64,000 nucleotides of DNA from Domibacillus sp. DTU_2020_1001157_1_SI_ALB_TIR_016 (GCF_032341995.1 NZ_CP135439.1:2621001-2685000); one strand, 5' to 3'; shown: positions 8,646-18,086, counted from the stretch's first letter. Numbers and translations: made by a program. Notes: generated by a model not told the origin, from the sequence alone.

Positions 8646-8646
8646 C

Positions 8647-9591
8647 TCATTCACCTTCTTCAACAAAAATCATAAATGGTCCTTTACCTATATTAATAGT
8701 CTTGCGTTTTTCAAGTGTTTTTTCTTCATACAAAGAAAGCGTCCCGCTGTCATAGCCGGCTGAAAGAATGGTTTTTCCAAGCACGGCAATGGCGAATGGA
8801 TTGGCCGGCGCGTCCGTTTGCGCCGCTAATTTTCTTTCTGGATCAAAAGCAAACAGCTTATTCGATCCATGGCTCGCGGCATACATAAACCCGCTTTTTG
8901 CAGCAAAAGCAATGGGCATGACCGGTGCATCTGCTGTTCCAGTCAATGAACCGGTTTCAAGTGAATAGACATGAATGGTTTCACCGGCACGAGCCCCAAC
9001 CCCATGGCCGCCAACCCACAGCTCGTTTTTTTCTTTATCTACAGCTAAGCCAGTCGAAGACGTTGGGATGGCAAATTCCCGGGTAATGCGGTGTGTATGT
9101 ACATCCAATTCTGATAGTACCGTATCCCGGTAATTAATAATATACAATTTCCCTTTATATTCAAGCATGGTCATCGGGTAATGCCCCGTTCGTGTTTTTT
9201 TCGTTTCCCGGCCTTCGCTATTTAAAAAATGGACCGCTCCGTCTTCTTTCACTGAAAGTGCCACTTCATTTGTTTCTTTGACATAAGCCGCACCTGTCAC
9301 TCCTTTTGGCACTTCCCACTCCGCAAGCTCTTTGCCCGTCTCAACCGAGTAAAGCTTGGCATGAGTAAGTTCTGTGCCGTACAAAAGCATTTTATCGTCA
9401 AACAGAAGACTGCCTGTGTATGGTTCGTCAAACGCCCACTCAGCAAGTATGGTCCCATTGGGTGCGATAAAGGTTATACCCGGCTCTTTAATGGTTAAAA
9501 CAGCGGCAAACTTATCTGCATGAACCGGCTCAAACGCTGCGCGGCCGCAGCCGGCAAGCAGCAAAAGCATAACCAGTATAATACTCTTCAC
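8647..9591 (-). CDS. YncE-like beta-propeller lipoprotein
   Basis: First gene of the two-component operon. The 314-residue product starts at a GTG eight bases after GGGAGG; a longer frame exists but would put a basic extension before the signal peptide. A short hydrophobic signal ends in LLAGC, with the lipid-bearing cysteine at about residue 15. The rest consists of repeating beta-strand units (LYSVETGKELAEW, VYSLETGSLTG, LAVDKEKNELWVGG), typical of a seven-bladed YncE/NHL-type propeller. It probably sits on the outer face of the membrane, near the kinase sensor domain. A sensing or ligand-presenting role is inferred from the operon. Confidence 0.75.
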   Translation of the reverse strand: MKSIILVMLLLLAGCGRAAFEPVHADKFAAVLTIKEPGITFIAPNGTILAEWAFDEPYTGSLLFDDKMLLYGTELTHAKLYSVETGKELAEWEVPKGVTGAAYVKETNEVALSVKEDGAVHFLNSEGRETKKTRTGHYPMTMLEYKGKLYIINYRDTVLSELDVHTHRITREFAIPTSSTGLAVDKEKNELWVGGHGVGARAGETIHVYSLETGSLTGTADAPVMPIAFAAKSGFMYAASHGSNKLFAFDPERKLAAQTDAPANPFAIAVLGKTILSAGYDSGTLSLYEEKTLEKRKTINIGKGPFMIFVEEGE

Positions 9592-9619
9592 TTTTATGCG
9601 CCTCCCTGCTTTTCCTTTC

Positions 9620-9625
9620 ATTATA
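9620..9625 (-). promoter_or_regulatory. -10 element of the lipoprotein/two-component operon
   Basis: TATAAT on the minus strand, about 30 bases before the GTG start. No good -35 hexamer is present; its place is taken by the direct repeat, which fits an activator-dependent promoter. Confidence 0.6.
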
Positions 9626-9633
9626 GGGATTGG

Positions 9634-9651
9634 GTGTGAAATAAGTGTGAA
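9634..9651 (-). promoter_or_regulatory. Direct repeat, probable response-regulator binding site
   Basis: On the minus strand TTCACAC occurs twice with an exact 11-base period (TTCACAC, four bases, TTCACAC). Tandem half-sites one helical turn apart are the usual target of OmpR/PhoB-family dimers. It overlaps the -35 position of the operon that encodes such a regulator. Confidence 0.55.
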
Positions 9652-9658
9652 GATTATT

Positions 9659-9683
9659 CGAAAAAGACGGCTGAAGCCGTCTC
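9659..9683 (-). terminator. Terminator of yhgE
   Basis: AGACGGCT/AGCCGTCT stem with a two-base loop, followed by T5 on the minus strand; overlaps the yhgE stop codon. Confidence 0.8.
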
Positions 9684-11964
9684 ATGCTGCTTCAAGCCGC
9701 CCATACTGCTTTTTGTACTGGCCGCGGAAATACAAAGCAGTTACCGTTATATTAAACAGGGTAAATCCAATTAAAACAGCGGCATTCTGCCACATAAATG
9801 TATAATCACCACTTGAAATAACGGCTCTAAACGCATTGATCGAATAAGCCATTGGCAAAAAGCTGGTCAAGTGCTGCAGTGCTTTCGGAATAAGCTCGAG
9901 CGGGAACGTTCCGCCGCTTGCTGTCAGCTGGCTGATCAAAATCAGCACTGCTACAAAACGGCCCGGATTGCCAAGAATCGTGGTCAGCATTTGAATGAGC
10001 GTCATAAAAGCAGCGCTCGTGATAAACGCCAATATAAAAAAGCGCGGTACGCTTTGCACATGTAAATGAAGCACGCCGAGCAAAAAGATCGATGCAGCTG
10101 CTGCCTGACACGCACCGACAAGCAGAAAGATACCAAGCTTTCCACGAAACCAGGCAAGTCCGCTTTTCGGCTGCTCCGGCACTTCTTTGAGCGGGAAAAT
10201 AATCGTCAGCATAATCGCACCAACAAACAAGCCGAGTGACAGCATATAAGGCGCCATGCCTGTTCCGTAGTTTGGCACTTTGTGTAAGGACTCTTTTTCT
10301 ACCTGCACCGGTTCTGCCATCATATTATACGTATCATCATCAGCTTTCACATCTCCTGCTTCACCCGCTGCTTTTGACAATTCCGCCTCCAATTTTTTTG
10401 TGCCTTGTTCCAGATCAGCAGATCCTTTGGCGAGTTCCGCAGAACCATCAGCCAGCTTCCCTGCCCCGTCAGATAACTGATGGGACCCGCCGGCAAGCTC
10501 CGATAATCCGGTTGAGAGGTCACCCGCTCCTTTTGCCACTGTATCGGCTCCTGATTTCGCTTCGGCTGTTTTTTCGGTCAGCGTGTTTAATCCGGTTACG
10601 AATGTCCCGCTGCCTGATTGAAGATTTTTCGTGCCTTCATTTAGTGTAGCGGCTCCCGACTGGAGGTTCCCAAGACCCGCCTGCAGCTGCTGCTGGCCTT
10701 TTTGTATCTCTCCAAGTCCAGCCGATAATTCATCCAGCTTGCCAGGCATCGTCTGTGAAACTGATTTATTTAATTCCCGTGCTCCTGATCCAATCTGGCT
10801 GCTCCCACTTTGCAGCTCATCAACTCCCGCTGAAATGCCTTCATTCAACTTTTCCTGCTGCGCAGCCATTTTTGTTTGCGTAGCAGCAATCTGTTCTTCC
10901 GTCATCACCTGTGATAACACCGGCAGCAGCTCATCCATTTGGGCTTTTTGCGCTGCACTAATTTGACTTTTCAACCTTGCTTCAAATTGATCCATGCCAG
11001 CGTTTAATTCATCTGCGCCTGAAGCAAGAGAAGCCGCTCCATCCGCCAAGGCTGGAACCTGTTCGCGAAATTGGTCTACGCCGCTTTTTGCAGCAGCGGT
11101 TCCGTCTATCAGCTTCGGCATACTACCATTTGCTGATGCAAGACCGTCTTTAAGAGAAGCCGACCCGGCAGCAAGCTGATCGATGCCCGCCTGCAGATTC
11201 TGTCCTCCGTCTGCAAGCTTTGCCTGTCCGTCTGCAAGCTGACTAAGGCCGCTGGAAAGAGAAGCCGCTCCGCTTGCGACCTGCTTCGACCCTTCCGTTG
11301 CTTTGTCTACTCCAGAAGCAAACGAAACCGAATTGTTCGCAAGATCGGCCAGATTTTTTTTCAATTCATTCGTGCCTTTTGTTATGTTCAGCGCGCCTTC
11401 GTCAAGCTTTTCGGCTCCTTTTCCAGCTTCTGTATAACCGTCTCCCATTTTCTTAACAGCGTCAAACATCGACTTTGCGTACGTTTTTGTGACGTCCTTT
11501 TGAATAGAAGCCCGAATTTCTTTCATCGCAGACTGGCCAATTTGCGAGGAAACAAAATTGTAGCTTTCATTTGACGTATAAATTAATTCAAGCTTTTCCG
11601 GTTTTGCATCCATTAACGTCGTAGCGTTTTGAGAGAAGCTTTCAGGTATTTCGATCATCATATAATATTCCTGCTGTTTTAAACCGTCGAGTGCTTCTTT
11701 TTTAGTGACGATGCGGAAATCAAAATCATTGCTTTTTTGGAGCTCTTTCTCGAGATCATCACCAATATGAAGGCTTTCTCCTTCGTAATCCGCTCCCTTA
11801 TCGTTATTGACAACTGCAACCGGCAGCTGGTCCAAATGTCCGTATGGGTCCCAAAATGCCCATAAAAAAATACCGGAATATAAAAGCGGAATCAGCATAA
11901 TGGCAATGATCGAAATGCGCAGCATACGATTTTGGCCGATTTCTTTTATTTCTTTCCAAAACAT
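9682..11964 (-). CDS. yhgE: YhgE/Pip-family membrane protein
   Basis: A 760-residue membrane protein related to phage infection protein (Pip) and to EsaA of type VII secretion. One membrane segment lies at about 13-35; then an extracytoplasmic region of about 540 residues, with repeated heptad-like units of the form L-x-x-G-x-x-x-L-x-x-G-A (about residues 180-560) predicted to form long coiled coils; then five to six membrane segments in the last 190 residues. Such proteins can serve as phage receptors. It is preceded by GGAGG and a 23-bp operator, and by a TetR-type gene, so it is probably repressed by that protein. Low-complexity repeats here produce many spurious antisense frames. Confidence 0.88.
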   Translation of the reverse strand: MFWKEIKEIGQNRMLRISIIAIMLIPLLYSGIFLWAFWDPYGHLDQLPVAVVNNDKGADYEGESLHIGDDLEKELQKSNDFDFRIVTKKEALDGLKQQEYYMMIEIPESFSQNATTLMDAKPEKLELIYTSNESYNFVSSQIGQSAMKEIRASIQKDVTKTYAKSMFDAVKKMGDGYTEAGKGAEKLDEGALNITKGTNELKKNLADLANNSVSFASGVDKATEGSKQVASGAASLSSGLSQLADGQAKLADGGQNLQAGIDQLAAGSASLKDGLASANGSMPKLIDGTAAAKSGVDQFREQVPALADGAASLASGADELNAGMDQFEARLKSQISAAQKAQMDELLPVLSQVMTEEQIAATQTKMAAQQEKLNEGISAGVDELQSGSSQIGSGARELNKSVSQTMPGKLDELSAGLGEIQKGQQQLQAGLGNLQSGAATLNEGTKNLQSGSGTFVTGLNTLTEKTAEAKSGADTVAKGAGDLSTGLSELAGGSHQLSDGAGKLADGSAELAKGSADLEQGTKKLEAELSKAAGEAGDVKADDDTYNMMAEPVQVEKESLHKVPNYGTGMAPYMLSLGLFVGAIMLTIIFPLKEVPEQPKSGLAWFRGKLGIFLLVGACQAAAASIFLLGVLHLHVQSVPRFFILAFITSAAFMTLIQMLTTILGNPGRFVAVLILISQLTASGGTFPLELIPKALQHLTSFLPMAYSINAFRAVISSGDYTFMWQNAAVLIGFTLFNITVTALYFRGQYKKQYGRLEAA

Positions 11965-11980
11965 ATGATTACCTCCATAG

Positions 11981-12003
11981 TGACCAAATCGTTCATTCGG
12001 TCA
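11981..12003 (-). promoter_or_regulatory. Operator O2 upstream of yhgE (YhgD-like TetR site)
   Basis: A 23-bp inverted repeat with arms TGACCAAAT and ATTCGGTCA around five bases (one mismatch). Same length and outer arms as the operator upstream of the TetR gene. It lies just before the yhgE ribosome-binding site. Confidence 0.65.
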
Positions 12004-12026
12004 TTTTATTTCAAAAAGAAAGCCCC

Positions 12027-12599
12027 TTACCGGGACAGTCCTTTAAATATAAACAGCTCAAACAGTTTAGCAATTTCTTCTTTTGACAGCGTGCGGCCGC
12101 GCCGCTCCCAGTCCGCTACGAGCGTAACATAAAGCTTCAGCATCACAAAAGCGGCAATCTCAGGATCTGTCTGCTCAATTTCATTTTTCTTCATCGCTTC
12201 TTTCACTTTAGCGGCAATATAAGCGACAATGGCATCTTCCATTTTTTTTAATGCCTCGGCTGCTGCGGGTGTACCCATTTCCTTTTCTTCCTGGAACAGC
12301 TTGATCGCAAGCTGATGCTTTGTGCGGAAAACAAGCATTTCAAACAGCGCCAGATGAACATTTTCCTGGAAGGAATGTGCCGGGTCAATGACGGCTTCTG
12401 CCGCTTCTTTCATTTCTTCGATCAATGTCACCCAAATATCTTGAAATAATTCATCTTTATTTTTAAAAAAGGTATAAATAGTGCCTTTGCCGACATTGGC
12501 CAGTTTCGCCACCTGATCCATTGTGGTGGCCTTGTAGCCAAACATTGTAAACGATTTTGTTGCGGCTTCAATAATATCTTTTTTCCGTTCCGACGCCAC
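12027..12599 (-). CDS. yhgD: TetR/AcrR-family regulator YhgD
   Basis: A 190-residue TetR-family repressor. The helix-turn-helix lies at about residues 27-46 (TMDQVAKLANVGKGTIYTFFKNK); the rest is a helical ligand/dimerisation domain. A longer frame from an ATG at 12638 is possible, but that codon lies inside the operator palindrome; the GTG at 12599 follows AGAGGTGGAG and is preferred. The gene precedes yhgE, as in B. subtilis, and 23-bp operators sit before both genes, so it very likely represses itself and yhgE. The inducer is unknown. Confidence 0.85.
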   Translation of the reverse strand: MASERKKDIIEAATKSFTMFGYKATTMDQVAKLANVGKGTIYTFFKNKDELFQDIWVTLIEEMKEAAEAVIDPAHSFQENVHLALFEMLVFRTKHQLAIKLFQEEKEMGTPAAAEALKKMEDAIVAYIAAKVKEAMKKNEIEQTDPEIAAFVMLKLYVTLVADWERRGRTLSKEEIAKLFELFIFKGLSR

Positions 12600-12614
12600 T
12601 TCTCCACCTCTTTT

Positions 12615-12637
12615 TGACCAAAATAACATTTTGGTCA
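12615..12637 (-). promoter_or_regulatory. Operator O1 upstream of yhgD
   Basis: A perfect 23-bp palindrome: arms TGACCAAAAT and ATTTTGGTCA around three bases. It lies between the yhgD promoter and the start codon, where a bound TetR dimer would block transcription. Confidence 0.75.
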
Positions 12638-12653
12638 TTTAGTTCTGATGCTT

Positions 12654-12682
12654 ATTTTATGCTTCTCGTCTTTGCTTGTCAA
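12654..12682 (-). promoter_or_regulatory. Sigma-A promoter of yhgD-yhgE
   Basis: On the minus strand a perfect TTGACA (12677-12682) is followed after 17 bases by TAAAAT (12654-12659). The operator lies about 16 bases downstream of the -10. Confidence 0.75.
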
Positions 12683-12711
12683 TAAAAAATCCCGCCGAAA
12701 AACGGCGGGAT
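12683..12711 (-). terminator. Terminator of hemE-hemH
   Basis: TCCCGCCG/CGGCGGGA stem with a five-base A-rich loop, followed on the minus strand by T6. It ends the haem operon directly before the yhgD promoter. Confidence 0.85.
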
Positions 12712-12716
12712 AGACG

Positions 12717-13661
12717 TTATAGTTTTCCTTCTTCCTTTAAGTGCTTCATGACTACAGCACCAAGTGCCTCAATAAATTCCGGACGGGCGTTTGGCATGGC
12801 TGGACGGTAGTATCCAGCACCGATTTCATCTGTAACAACCCGGCATTCATAATCATTATCGTACAGCACTTCAAGATGATCCGCCACAAATCCGGCCGGC
12901 ACATACATAAACGCTTTATAGTCGTTTTGCTCATATAAATCACGCGTTAAATCCTGAACATCCGGCCCAATCCATGGCTCCGGCGTATTGCCGGCACTTT
13001 GCCAGCCAACAGCATACTGCTCAACGCCCGCTGCGCCGGCAATTAAGTCGGCTGTTTCTTTCAGCTGCTGTGGATATGGATCACCCGCTGCAATGATTTT
13101 TTCCGGCAGGCTGTGTGCGGACACAATCAGTACAAAGTTCTTTCTTTCTTCCTCACTCATCGTTTGGAGGGTCGCTTCAATTTGATCTGCCCAGTATTGA
13201 ATAAATTTAGGCTCCTGATACCAGCTTTCAATTGACGTAATGGAAGGTCCGTTAATATTCGCTGACTCTTCAGCCGCCCGCTCATTATATGACTTCACAC
13301 TAAACGTAGAAAAGTGCGGCGCCAATACGATTGAAACAGCTTCCTCAATGCCGTCCTGCTTCATTTGATGTACAGCATCTTCAATAAAAGGCTCGATGTG
13401 CTTTAAGCCAATATACAGCTTAAATTCGATTTCCTGCTGCATATTGTTTAAGAAATCTGTAAGCTTCTGCGCCTGCTCTTCGGTGATTTTAGCAAGCGGC
13501 GAAATACCGCCAATGGCTTCATAGCGGCTTCGCAAATCTTCCAGCGCTTCCTCTGACGGCTTGCGGCCGTGCCGGATATGCGTATAGTATCGTTCAATAT
13601 CTTCTTCCTTGTAAGGCGTTCCGTACGCCATAACAAGAAGGCCCATCTGTTTTTTAGTCAT
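12717..13661 (-). CDS. hemH: Coproporphyrin III ferrochelatase
   Basis: The 314-residue cytosolic enzyme inserts ferrous iron into the porphyrin ring in the Gram-positive coproporphyrin-dependent haem pathway. The metal-site residues known from the B. subtilis enzyme are conserved at identical positions: His183 (in SAHSLPEK) and Glu264 (in [10 protein letters not shown]). The gene lies 77 bases after hemE in the same direction. In B. subtilis hemY (coproporphyrinogen oxidase) follows at once; here a terminator and yhgD follow instead. Confidence 0.95.
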   Translation of the reverse strand: MTKKQMGLLVMAYGTPYKEEDIERYYTHIRHGRKPSEEALEDLRSRYEAIGGISPLAKITEEQAQKLTDFLNNMQQEIEFKLYIGLKHIEPFIEDAVHQMKQDGIEEAVSIVLAPHFSTFSVKSYNERAAEESANINGPSITSIESWYQEPKFIQYWADQIEATLQTMSEEERKNFVLIVSAHSLPEKIIAAGDPYPQQLKETADLIAGAAGVEQYAVGWQSAGNTPEPWIGPDVQDLTRDLYEQNDYKAFMYVPAGFVADHLEVLYDNDYECRVVTDEIGAGYYRPAMPNARPEFIEALGAVVMKHLKEEGKL

Positions 13662-13738
13662 GCTGCTTCCACCTCGTTTGATTCATTGCTTCTTTTGTCT
13701 AGTATGACATGAAAAAAAGATTCGTTAAAATAAATGGC

Positions 13739-14770
13739 TTATCGTGCTGTATATTCATGAACAAATGCAGTCAGGCGCTTTAACGTATCTGGATTTACTT
13801 CCGGGAATACACCGTGCCCAAGATTGAAAATATGGCCCGGTGACGCCAGCCCCTGATCTAAAATCGCCTTCGTGCGCTCTTCAATGAATTCCCACGGAGC
13901 CAGTAAAATGGCAGGGTCCAAGTTCCCCTGCAACGTTTTGGTCAAGCCCATTTCCCTTGCTTCAGCGATTTGGGTGCGCCAGTCGAGTCCGACTACATCA
14001 AGCGGAAGGTCATGCCACTCTTTTGCTAAATGGCTCGCGCCTACTCCAAACATAATCAGCGGCACTCCTTCTGAACGAAGCTCGCTGAAAATCCGTTCCA
14101 TCACCGGTTTAATAAACGTCCGGTAATCAGATACGTTTAGCGCACCTACCCACGAATCAAAAATCTGTATGGCTTTGGCGCCTGCTTTAACTTGGGAACG
14201 AACATATGTAATCGTCATGTCCGCTAATTTATCCATAAGCGCGAACCATGCTTTTGGCTCCGCGTACATAAATGCTTTTGTTTTATTGTAGTTTTTGGAT
14301 GGTCCGCCTTCGATCATATAACTGGCCAGCGTAAAAGGTGCACCGGCAAAACCAATTAACGGGACGTTCAACTGCTCTTCTGTCAGCAGCCGGATGGTCT
14401 CAAGCACATAAGGCACGTCGCTTTCCGGGTCGATCTCTCCAAGTTTTTCTACGTCCTGCAGCGAGCGGATCGGATTTGATATCACCGGGCCGATCCCAGA
14501 TTTTATATCTACATCCACTCCAATAGACGGAAGCGGGGACATAATATCTTTATAAAGAATCGCTGCATCAACATCGTACTGCTCAACCGGCAGGCGTGTA
14601 ACATACGCACAAATTTCCGGATGGTGTGTAATTTCAAACAGCGAATATTTTTCCTTCAGCTTCCGGTATTCCGGCTGTGAACGTCCTGCCTGGCGCATAA
14701 ACCAGACAGGTGTATAGTCTGTTTTTTCTCCCCGTGCCGCTTTTAAAAATGTATCATTCAAATGCCTCAT
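13739..14770 (-). CDS. hemE: Uroporphyrinogen decarboxylase
   Basis: HemE removes four carboxyl groups from uroporphyrinogen III to give coproporphyrinogen III. The 343-residue product has the usual length and both signatures: [10 protein letters not shown] at residues 21-30 (substrate-binding arginines) and the [17 protein letters not shown] segment near 140-155. It is the first gene of the hemE-hemH operon, with a plausible sigma-A promoter upstream, and is divergent from the haem monooxygenase gene hmoB, which places haem synthesis and breakdown back to back. Confidence 0.95.
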   Translation of the reverse strand: MRHLNDTFLKAARGEKTDYTPVWFMRQAGRSQPEYRKLKEKYSLFEITHHPEICAYVTRLPVEQYDVDAAILYKDIMSPLPSIGVDVDIKSGIGPVISNPIRSLQDVEKLGEIDPESDVPYVLETIRLLTEEQLNVPLIGFAGAPFTLASYMIEGGPSKNYNKTKAFMYAEPKAWFALMDKLADMTITYVRSQVKAGAKAIQIFDSWVGALNVSDYRTFIKPVMERIFSELRSEGVPLIMFGVGASHLAKEWHDLPLDVVGLDWRTQIAEAREMGLTKTLQGNLDPAILLAPWEFIEERTKAILDQGLASPGHIFNLGHGVFPEVNPDTLKRLTAFVHEYTAR

Positions 14771-14821
14771 ATGGATTGAGAGCCACCTTTCAACTATGAC
14801 AGATTAGAATTACTATTATGT

Positions 14822-14850
14822 ATTATAGCTTACAATATGGTACTTTTCAC
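14822..14850 (-). promoter_or_regulatory. Probable sigma-A promoter of hemE-hemH
   Basis: GTGAAA (14845-14850), 17 bases, TATAAT (14822-14827) on the minus strand. Confidence 0.55.
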
Positions 14851-14941
14851 TAAAGAGGTGTACTGTTCGCAAATTTGCCAAAATAATGTGTGGAAATTGG
14901 AAAGAAGGGTACAAAAAAAGATATACTAGAACGTGAGGTGA

Positions 14942-15454
<513 letters not shown>

Positions 15455-15458
15455 TAAC

Positions 15459-15482
15459 AGCCAGGGGGTATCCCCTGGCTTC
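15459..15482 (+). terminator. Hairpin downstream of hmoB
   Basis: AGCCAGGGG/CCCCTGGCT stem with a four-base loop, followed by a weak T-rich stretch. It lies between convergent genes. Confidence 0.6.
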
Positions 15483-15491
15483 TTGCCGTTT

Positions 15492-16073
15492 TTATGCTTG
15501 AAGGCGGCGATTAAGCCGCTTGTTTAAGAAAAAAGCAATCAGCAGAAAAATTCCGCCGCCCAGCAGCCAGCCAGCTGCTACATCCGTTGCATAGTGGGCA
15601 TGACCCGCTACCCGGCTGGCGCCTGCTAAAAAGGCAAGCAGCAGTGCAGCCGCATAAAAAGACATGGTTTTTTTCACATATAAACAAAGAAAGTAGGCCA
15701 CAAACAAATAAAAAATAAGACCAATCATGGCATGACCGCTTACAAAGCTGAACCCATCTTCTCCATGTGGAAAGGGCGGCCGCTCGCGGGCGACCCACTC
15801 TTTCAATGCTTTATTTAGTACATTTCCGAGTCCTACACCAATCAAAACGGCCGTCATACCTGCTATGTTTCGCTTCCAAAACAGAAATACAATAAGCAGA
15901 ATAGCCCCTCCGCTTAAAACAGCTTGAGATCCAAGCACGCTGAAATGGGCAAAAAAAGAATCTCCATCAAAAGCATCTAGCATAGCGCGGTCGATGCCTG
16001 ATGCCCAGCCAGAATCAAATCCAAACAATAAAACCGCAAATACAGTCAAACAAGCTAAACTAATCCAGAGCAA
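15492..16073 (-). CDS. PAP2-family phosphatase
   Basis: A 193-residue membrane phosphatase of the type 2 phosphatidic-acid phosphatase family, which dephosphorylates lipid phosphates such as undecaprenyl diphosphate or phosphatidylglycerol phosphate. All three catalytic motifs are present: KEWVARERP (motif 1, near residue 90), SGHA (motif 2, near 113) and SRVAGHAHYATD (motif 3, near 158). Six membrane segments are likely. The start is TTG with AGGGGTG six bases upstream; no ATG competes. The substrate cannot be told from sequence. Confidence 0.85.
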   Translation of the reverse strand: MLWISLACLTVFAVLLFGFDSGWASGIDRAMLDAFDGDSFFAHFSVLGSQAVLSGGAILLIVFLFWKRNIAGMTAVLIGVGLGNVLNKALKEWVARERPPFPHGEDGFSFVSGHAMIGLIFYLFVAYFLCLYVKKTMSFYAAALLLAFLAGASRVAGHAHYATDVAAGWLLGGGIFLLIAFFLNKRLNRRLQA

Positions 16074-16143
16074 CCTCTACACCCCTGTATGTTTTTCAAC
16101 AGTGTAGCATGACCAATGAACTAGTGCCATACAAAATCCTTTT

Positions 16144-17352
16144 TTAAAAGCGATTCATTTTTTTCAACCGACCTGGTGTGTATATCCAAACAAAGAAAAG
16201 CGTGAACGTAACAGACGCAGACAAAACAATAGCGGCTTCCAGCCATCCGCCTGACAGAGCGGCAATGCCGAATACAACCGATTGAATCAGCAGTACACGC
16301 ATCAGTAAAAGCTGAAGTGCCCTTTGTTTTCCTTCTTCCCCTTCCGGATAAAGTTTCGGCCAGATCAGATAGCCGTGTTTGGCCCAAATAGGCAGTAATT
16401 GAAATCCGGTTAAGTACAAAAAGAGCAGCGCAGAAATGAGCTGAATCGGCAGCAGGCCGCTTAAGGTCATAATCAATGCAGCGATCACAGTCAGCCGGAC
16501 AAACAATCCAATATATTCATTCATCCGCACAAAGGTCCGGAAAAGCAGATACGTGTACGTGCCCTTTTCGGGTCCCGGCAGCAGGCCATCCAGCCAGGCA
16601 CGGCGCTTTACCGTTCCACGCAAATGCGGCACATCTGTAAACATATTCGCCAGCCGGTAAAAAGCCGCCATTCTTTTTCCTTCAAGCTCAGCCAGCAGTT
16701 CCCATTTTAAAGGACGGTTTCCGATCCGTCTTATATAAAACAGCCATAGCAGTCCAAGCAGCACAGCGGCACCGGCCCATACATACTCCGTTAAAAAAAC
16801 AGCCAATAGAAAAGTGACATTCAGCAGAAAACGAACTGCTATATCCATTGTTCGTGTTTGGCCTGTCAGCGTGTTTAACGCACGAAAACGACAAAATAAA
16901 TTCCAGATCTTCGCGGCCAAAACAGCGCCTAAAAATACAAAAAAGTTTTCATATCCTGTTCCCGCGGCTTTTGCGTACATCGGCATAGCAAAAGCTAACA
17001 GCGCAATGAGTACATAGCTTTGTGCTGCAAAGCTCGTCCACACCGCTTTTTGAAAATAAGCTTTCAACTCACTTTCAAGCGGAAGCAGGTACACCGTATC
17101 AGGCGGCTTTATATAGGTGTAAACGGGGCTCCAGGCAAGCACGGCACCGAGCACAGCTGCCATAATAAAAGGGGCCGGAAATGATTCATCAATGGTGCGT
17201 ATCCAGCCGCTGTAATAGTACAAAACCGCCCCAAGCGCAAAAACGAGCACAAAAGCCAGATGATCATTAAACATATAACGTGTATACTTGCGGATTTCCG
17301 CATAATATGCAGAAGCACGTTCTTTAAACAAATCGTTCGCTGAAAAATTCAT
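16144..17352 (-). CDS. ecsB: EcsB, ABC transporter permease
   Basis: EcsB is the membrane subunit of the Ecs ABC transporter, needed for secretion, competence and intramembrane proteolysis (RasP activity) in B. subtilis. The 402-residue product has about eight to ten hydrophobic segments and the family N-terminus (LFKERASAYYAEIRKYTRYMFNDH). It overlaps ecsA by four bases. The usual third gene ecsC does not follow; an EcsC-family gene lies 25 kb away at 41,068. Confidence 0.9.
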   Translation of the reverse strand: MNFSANDLFKERASAYYAEIRKYTRYMFNDHLAFVLVFALGAVLYYYSGWIRTIDESFPAPFIMAAVLGAVLAWSPVYTYIKPPDTVYLLPLESELKAYFQKAVWTSFAAQSYVLIALLAFAMPMYAKAAGTGYENFFVFLGAVLAAKIWNLFCRFRALNTLTGQTRTMDIAVRFLLNVTFLLAVFLTEYVWAGAAVLLGLLWLFYIRRIGNRPLKWELLAELEGKRMAAFYRLANMFTDVPHLRGTVKRRAWLDGLLPGPEKGTYTYLLFRTFVRMNEYIGLFVRLTVIAALIMTLSGLLPIQLISALLFLYLTGFQLLPIWAKHGYLIWPKLYPEGEEGKQRALQLLLMRVLLIQSVVFGIAALSGGWLEAAIVLSASVTFTLFFVWIYTPGRLKKMNRF

Positions 17353-18086
17353 AGTGCTGCTTCCTTCGTCAATTCTACATAAATATCATCCAGTGCAGCG
17401 CCCGGCATACTGAAATTACGGCGCAGCTCTTCCATTGTGCCTTTCGCACGCACGTGCCCTTCATGTAAAATCACAAATCTGTCACAATACTTTTCCGCCG
17501 TCGCCAAGATGTGTGTGGACATTAAAATGCCCGCACCGCTTCTTTTCATGTTATCCATTAGATCGAGAAGCGAACGGATACCGAGCGGGTCAAGTCCTAC
17601 AAATGGCTCATCGATAATATAAAGTGCCGGTTCCGTTAAAAACGCGCCCATAATCATCACTTTCTGTTTCATTCCTTTTGAAAAGTGAGCCGGAAACCAT
17701 TTCATCTTTGCATCGAGACGAAATTCTTTTAAAAGCGGGCCGATGCGTTTTTCATACTCCGCTTCTGATAAGCCATAAGCAGCGGCTGTTAACCGCATAT
17801 GTTCCTCAAGTGTCAGCTCATCATAAAGCACCGGTGTTTCCGGTATAAATGAAAACTGGCGCCGGTACACGGATGGATTTTCTTCAAGAGTGCGCCCATT
17901 GATCGAAACGCTTCCTTTCGTCGGCTCCATTAAGCCAATAATATGCTTGATAGCTGTACTTTTACCGGCTCCGTTTAATCCGATCAGCCCGACAAGCTCG
18001 CCCTTGCCGACTTGAAATGAAACGTCGTGCAGTACTGGTTTCCGGGTATATCCTCCGGTAATATTTTCCACAGATAATAATGACAT
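17349..18086 (-). CDS. ecsA: EcsA, ABC transporter ATP-binding protein
   Basis: A 245-residue ATPase subunit. The Walker A loop GLNGAGKST is at residues 36-44, the signature region reads FSKGMKQK (a divergent form typical of the EcsA branch), and Walker B is LYIIDEP. It powers EcsB, with which it is translationally coupled. It is divergent from hit, the arrangement also found in B. subtilis. Confidence 0.93.
   Translation of the reverse strand: MSLLSVENITGGYTRKPVLHDVSFQVGKGELVGLIGLNGAGKSTAIKHIIGLMEPTKGSVSINGRTLEENPSVYRRQFSFIPETPVLYDELTLEEHMRLTAAAYGLSEAEYEKRIGPLLKEFRLDAKMKWFPAHFSKGMKQKVMIMGAFLTEPALYIIDEPFVGLDPLGIRSLLDLMDNMKRSGAGILMSTHILATAEKYCDRFVILHEGHVRAKGTMEELRRNFSMPGAALDDIYVELTKEAAL

Noticed and set aside
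10236..10966. Several overlapping plus-strand frames of 66-137 codons
   Set aside because: They are antisense to the repetitive coiled-coil part of yhgE, whose periodic codons keep other frames open; no ribosome-binding sites.
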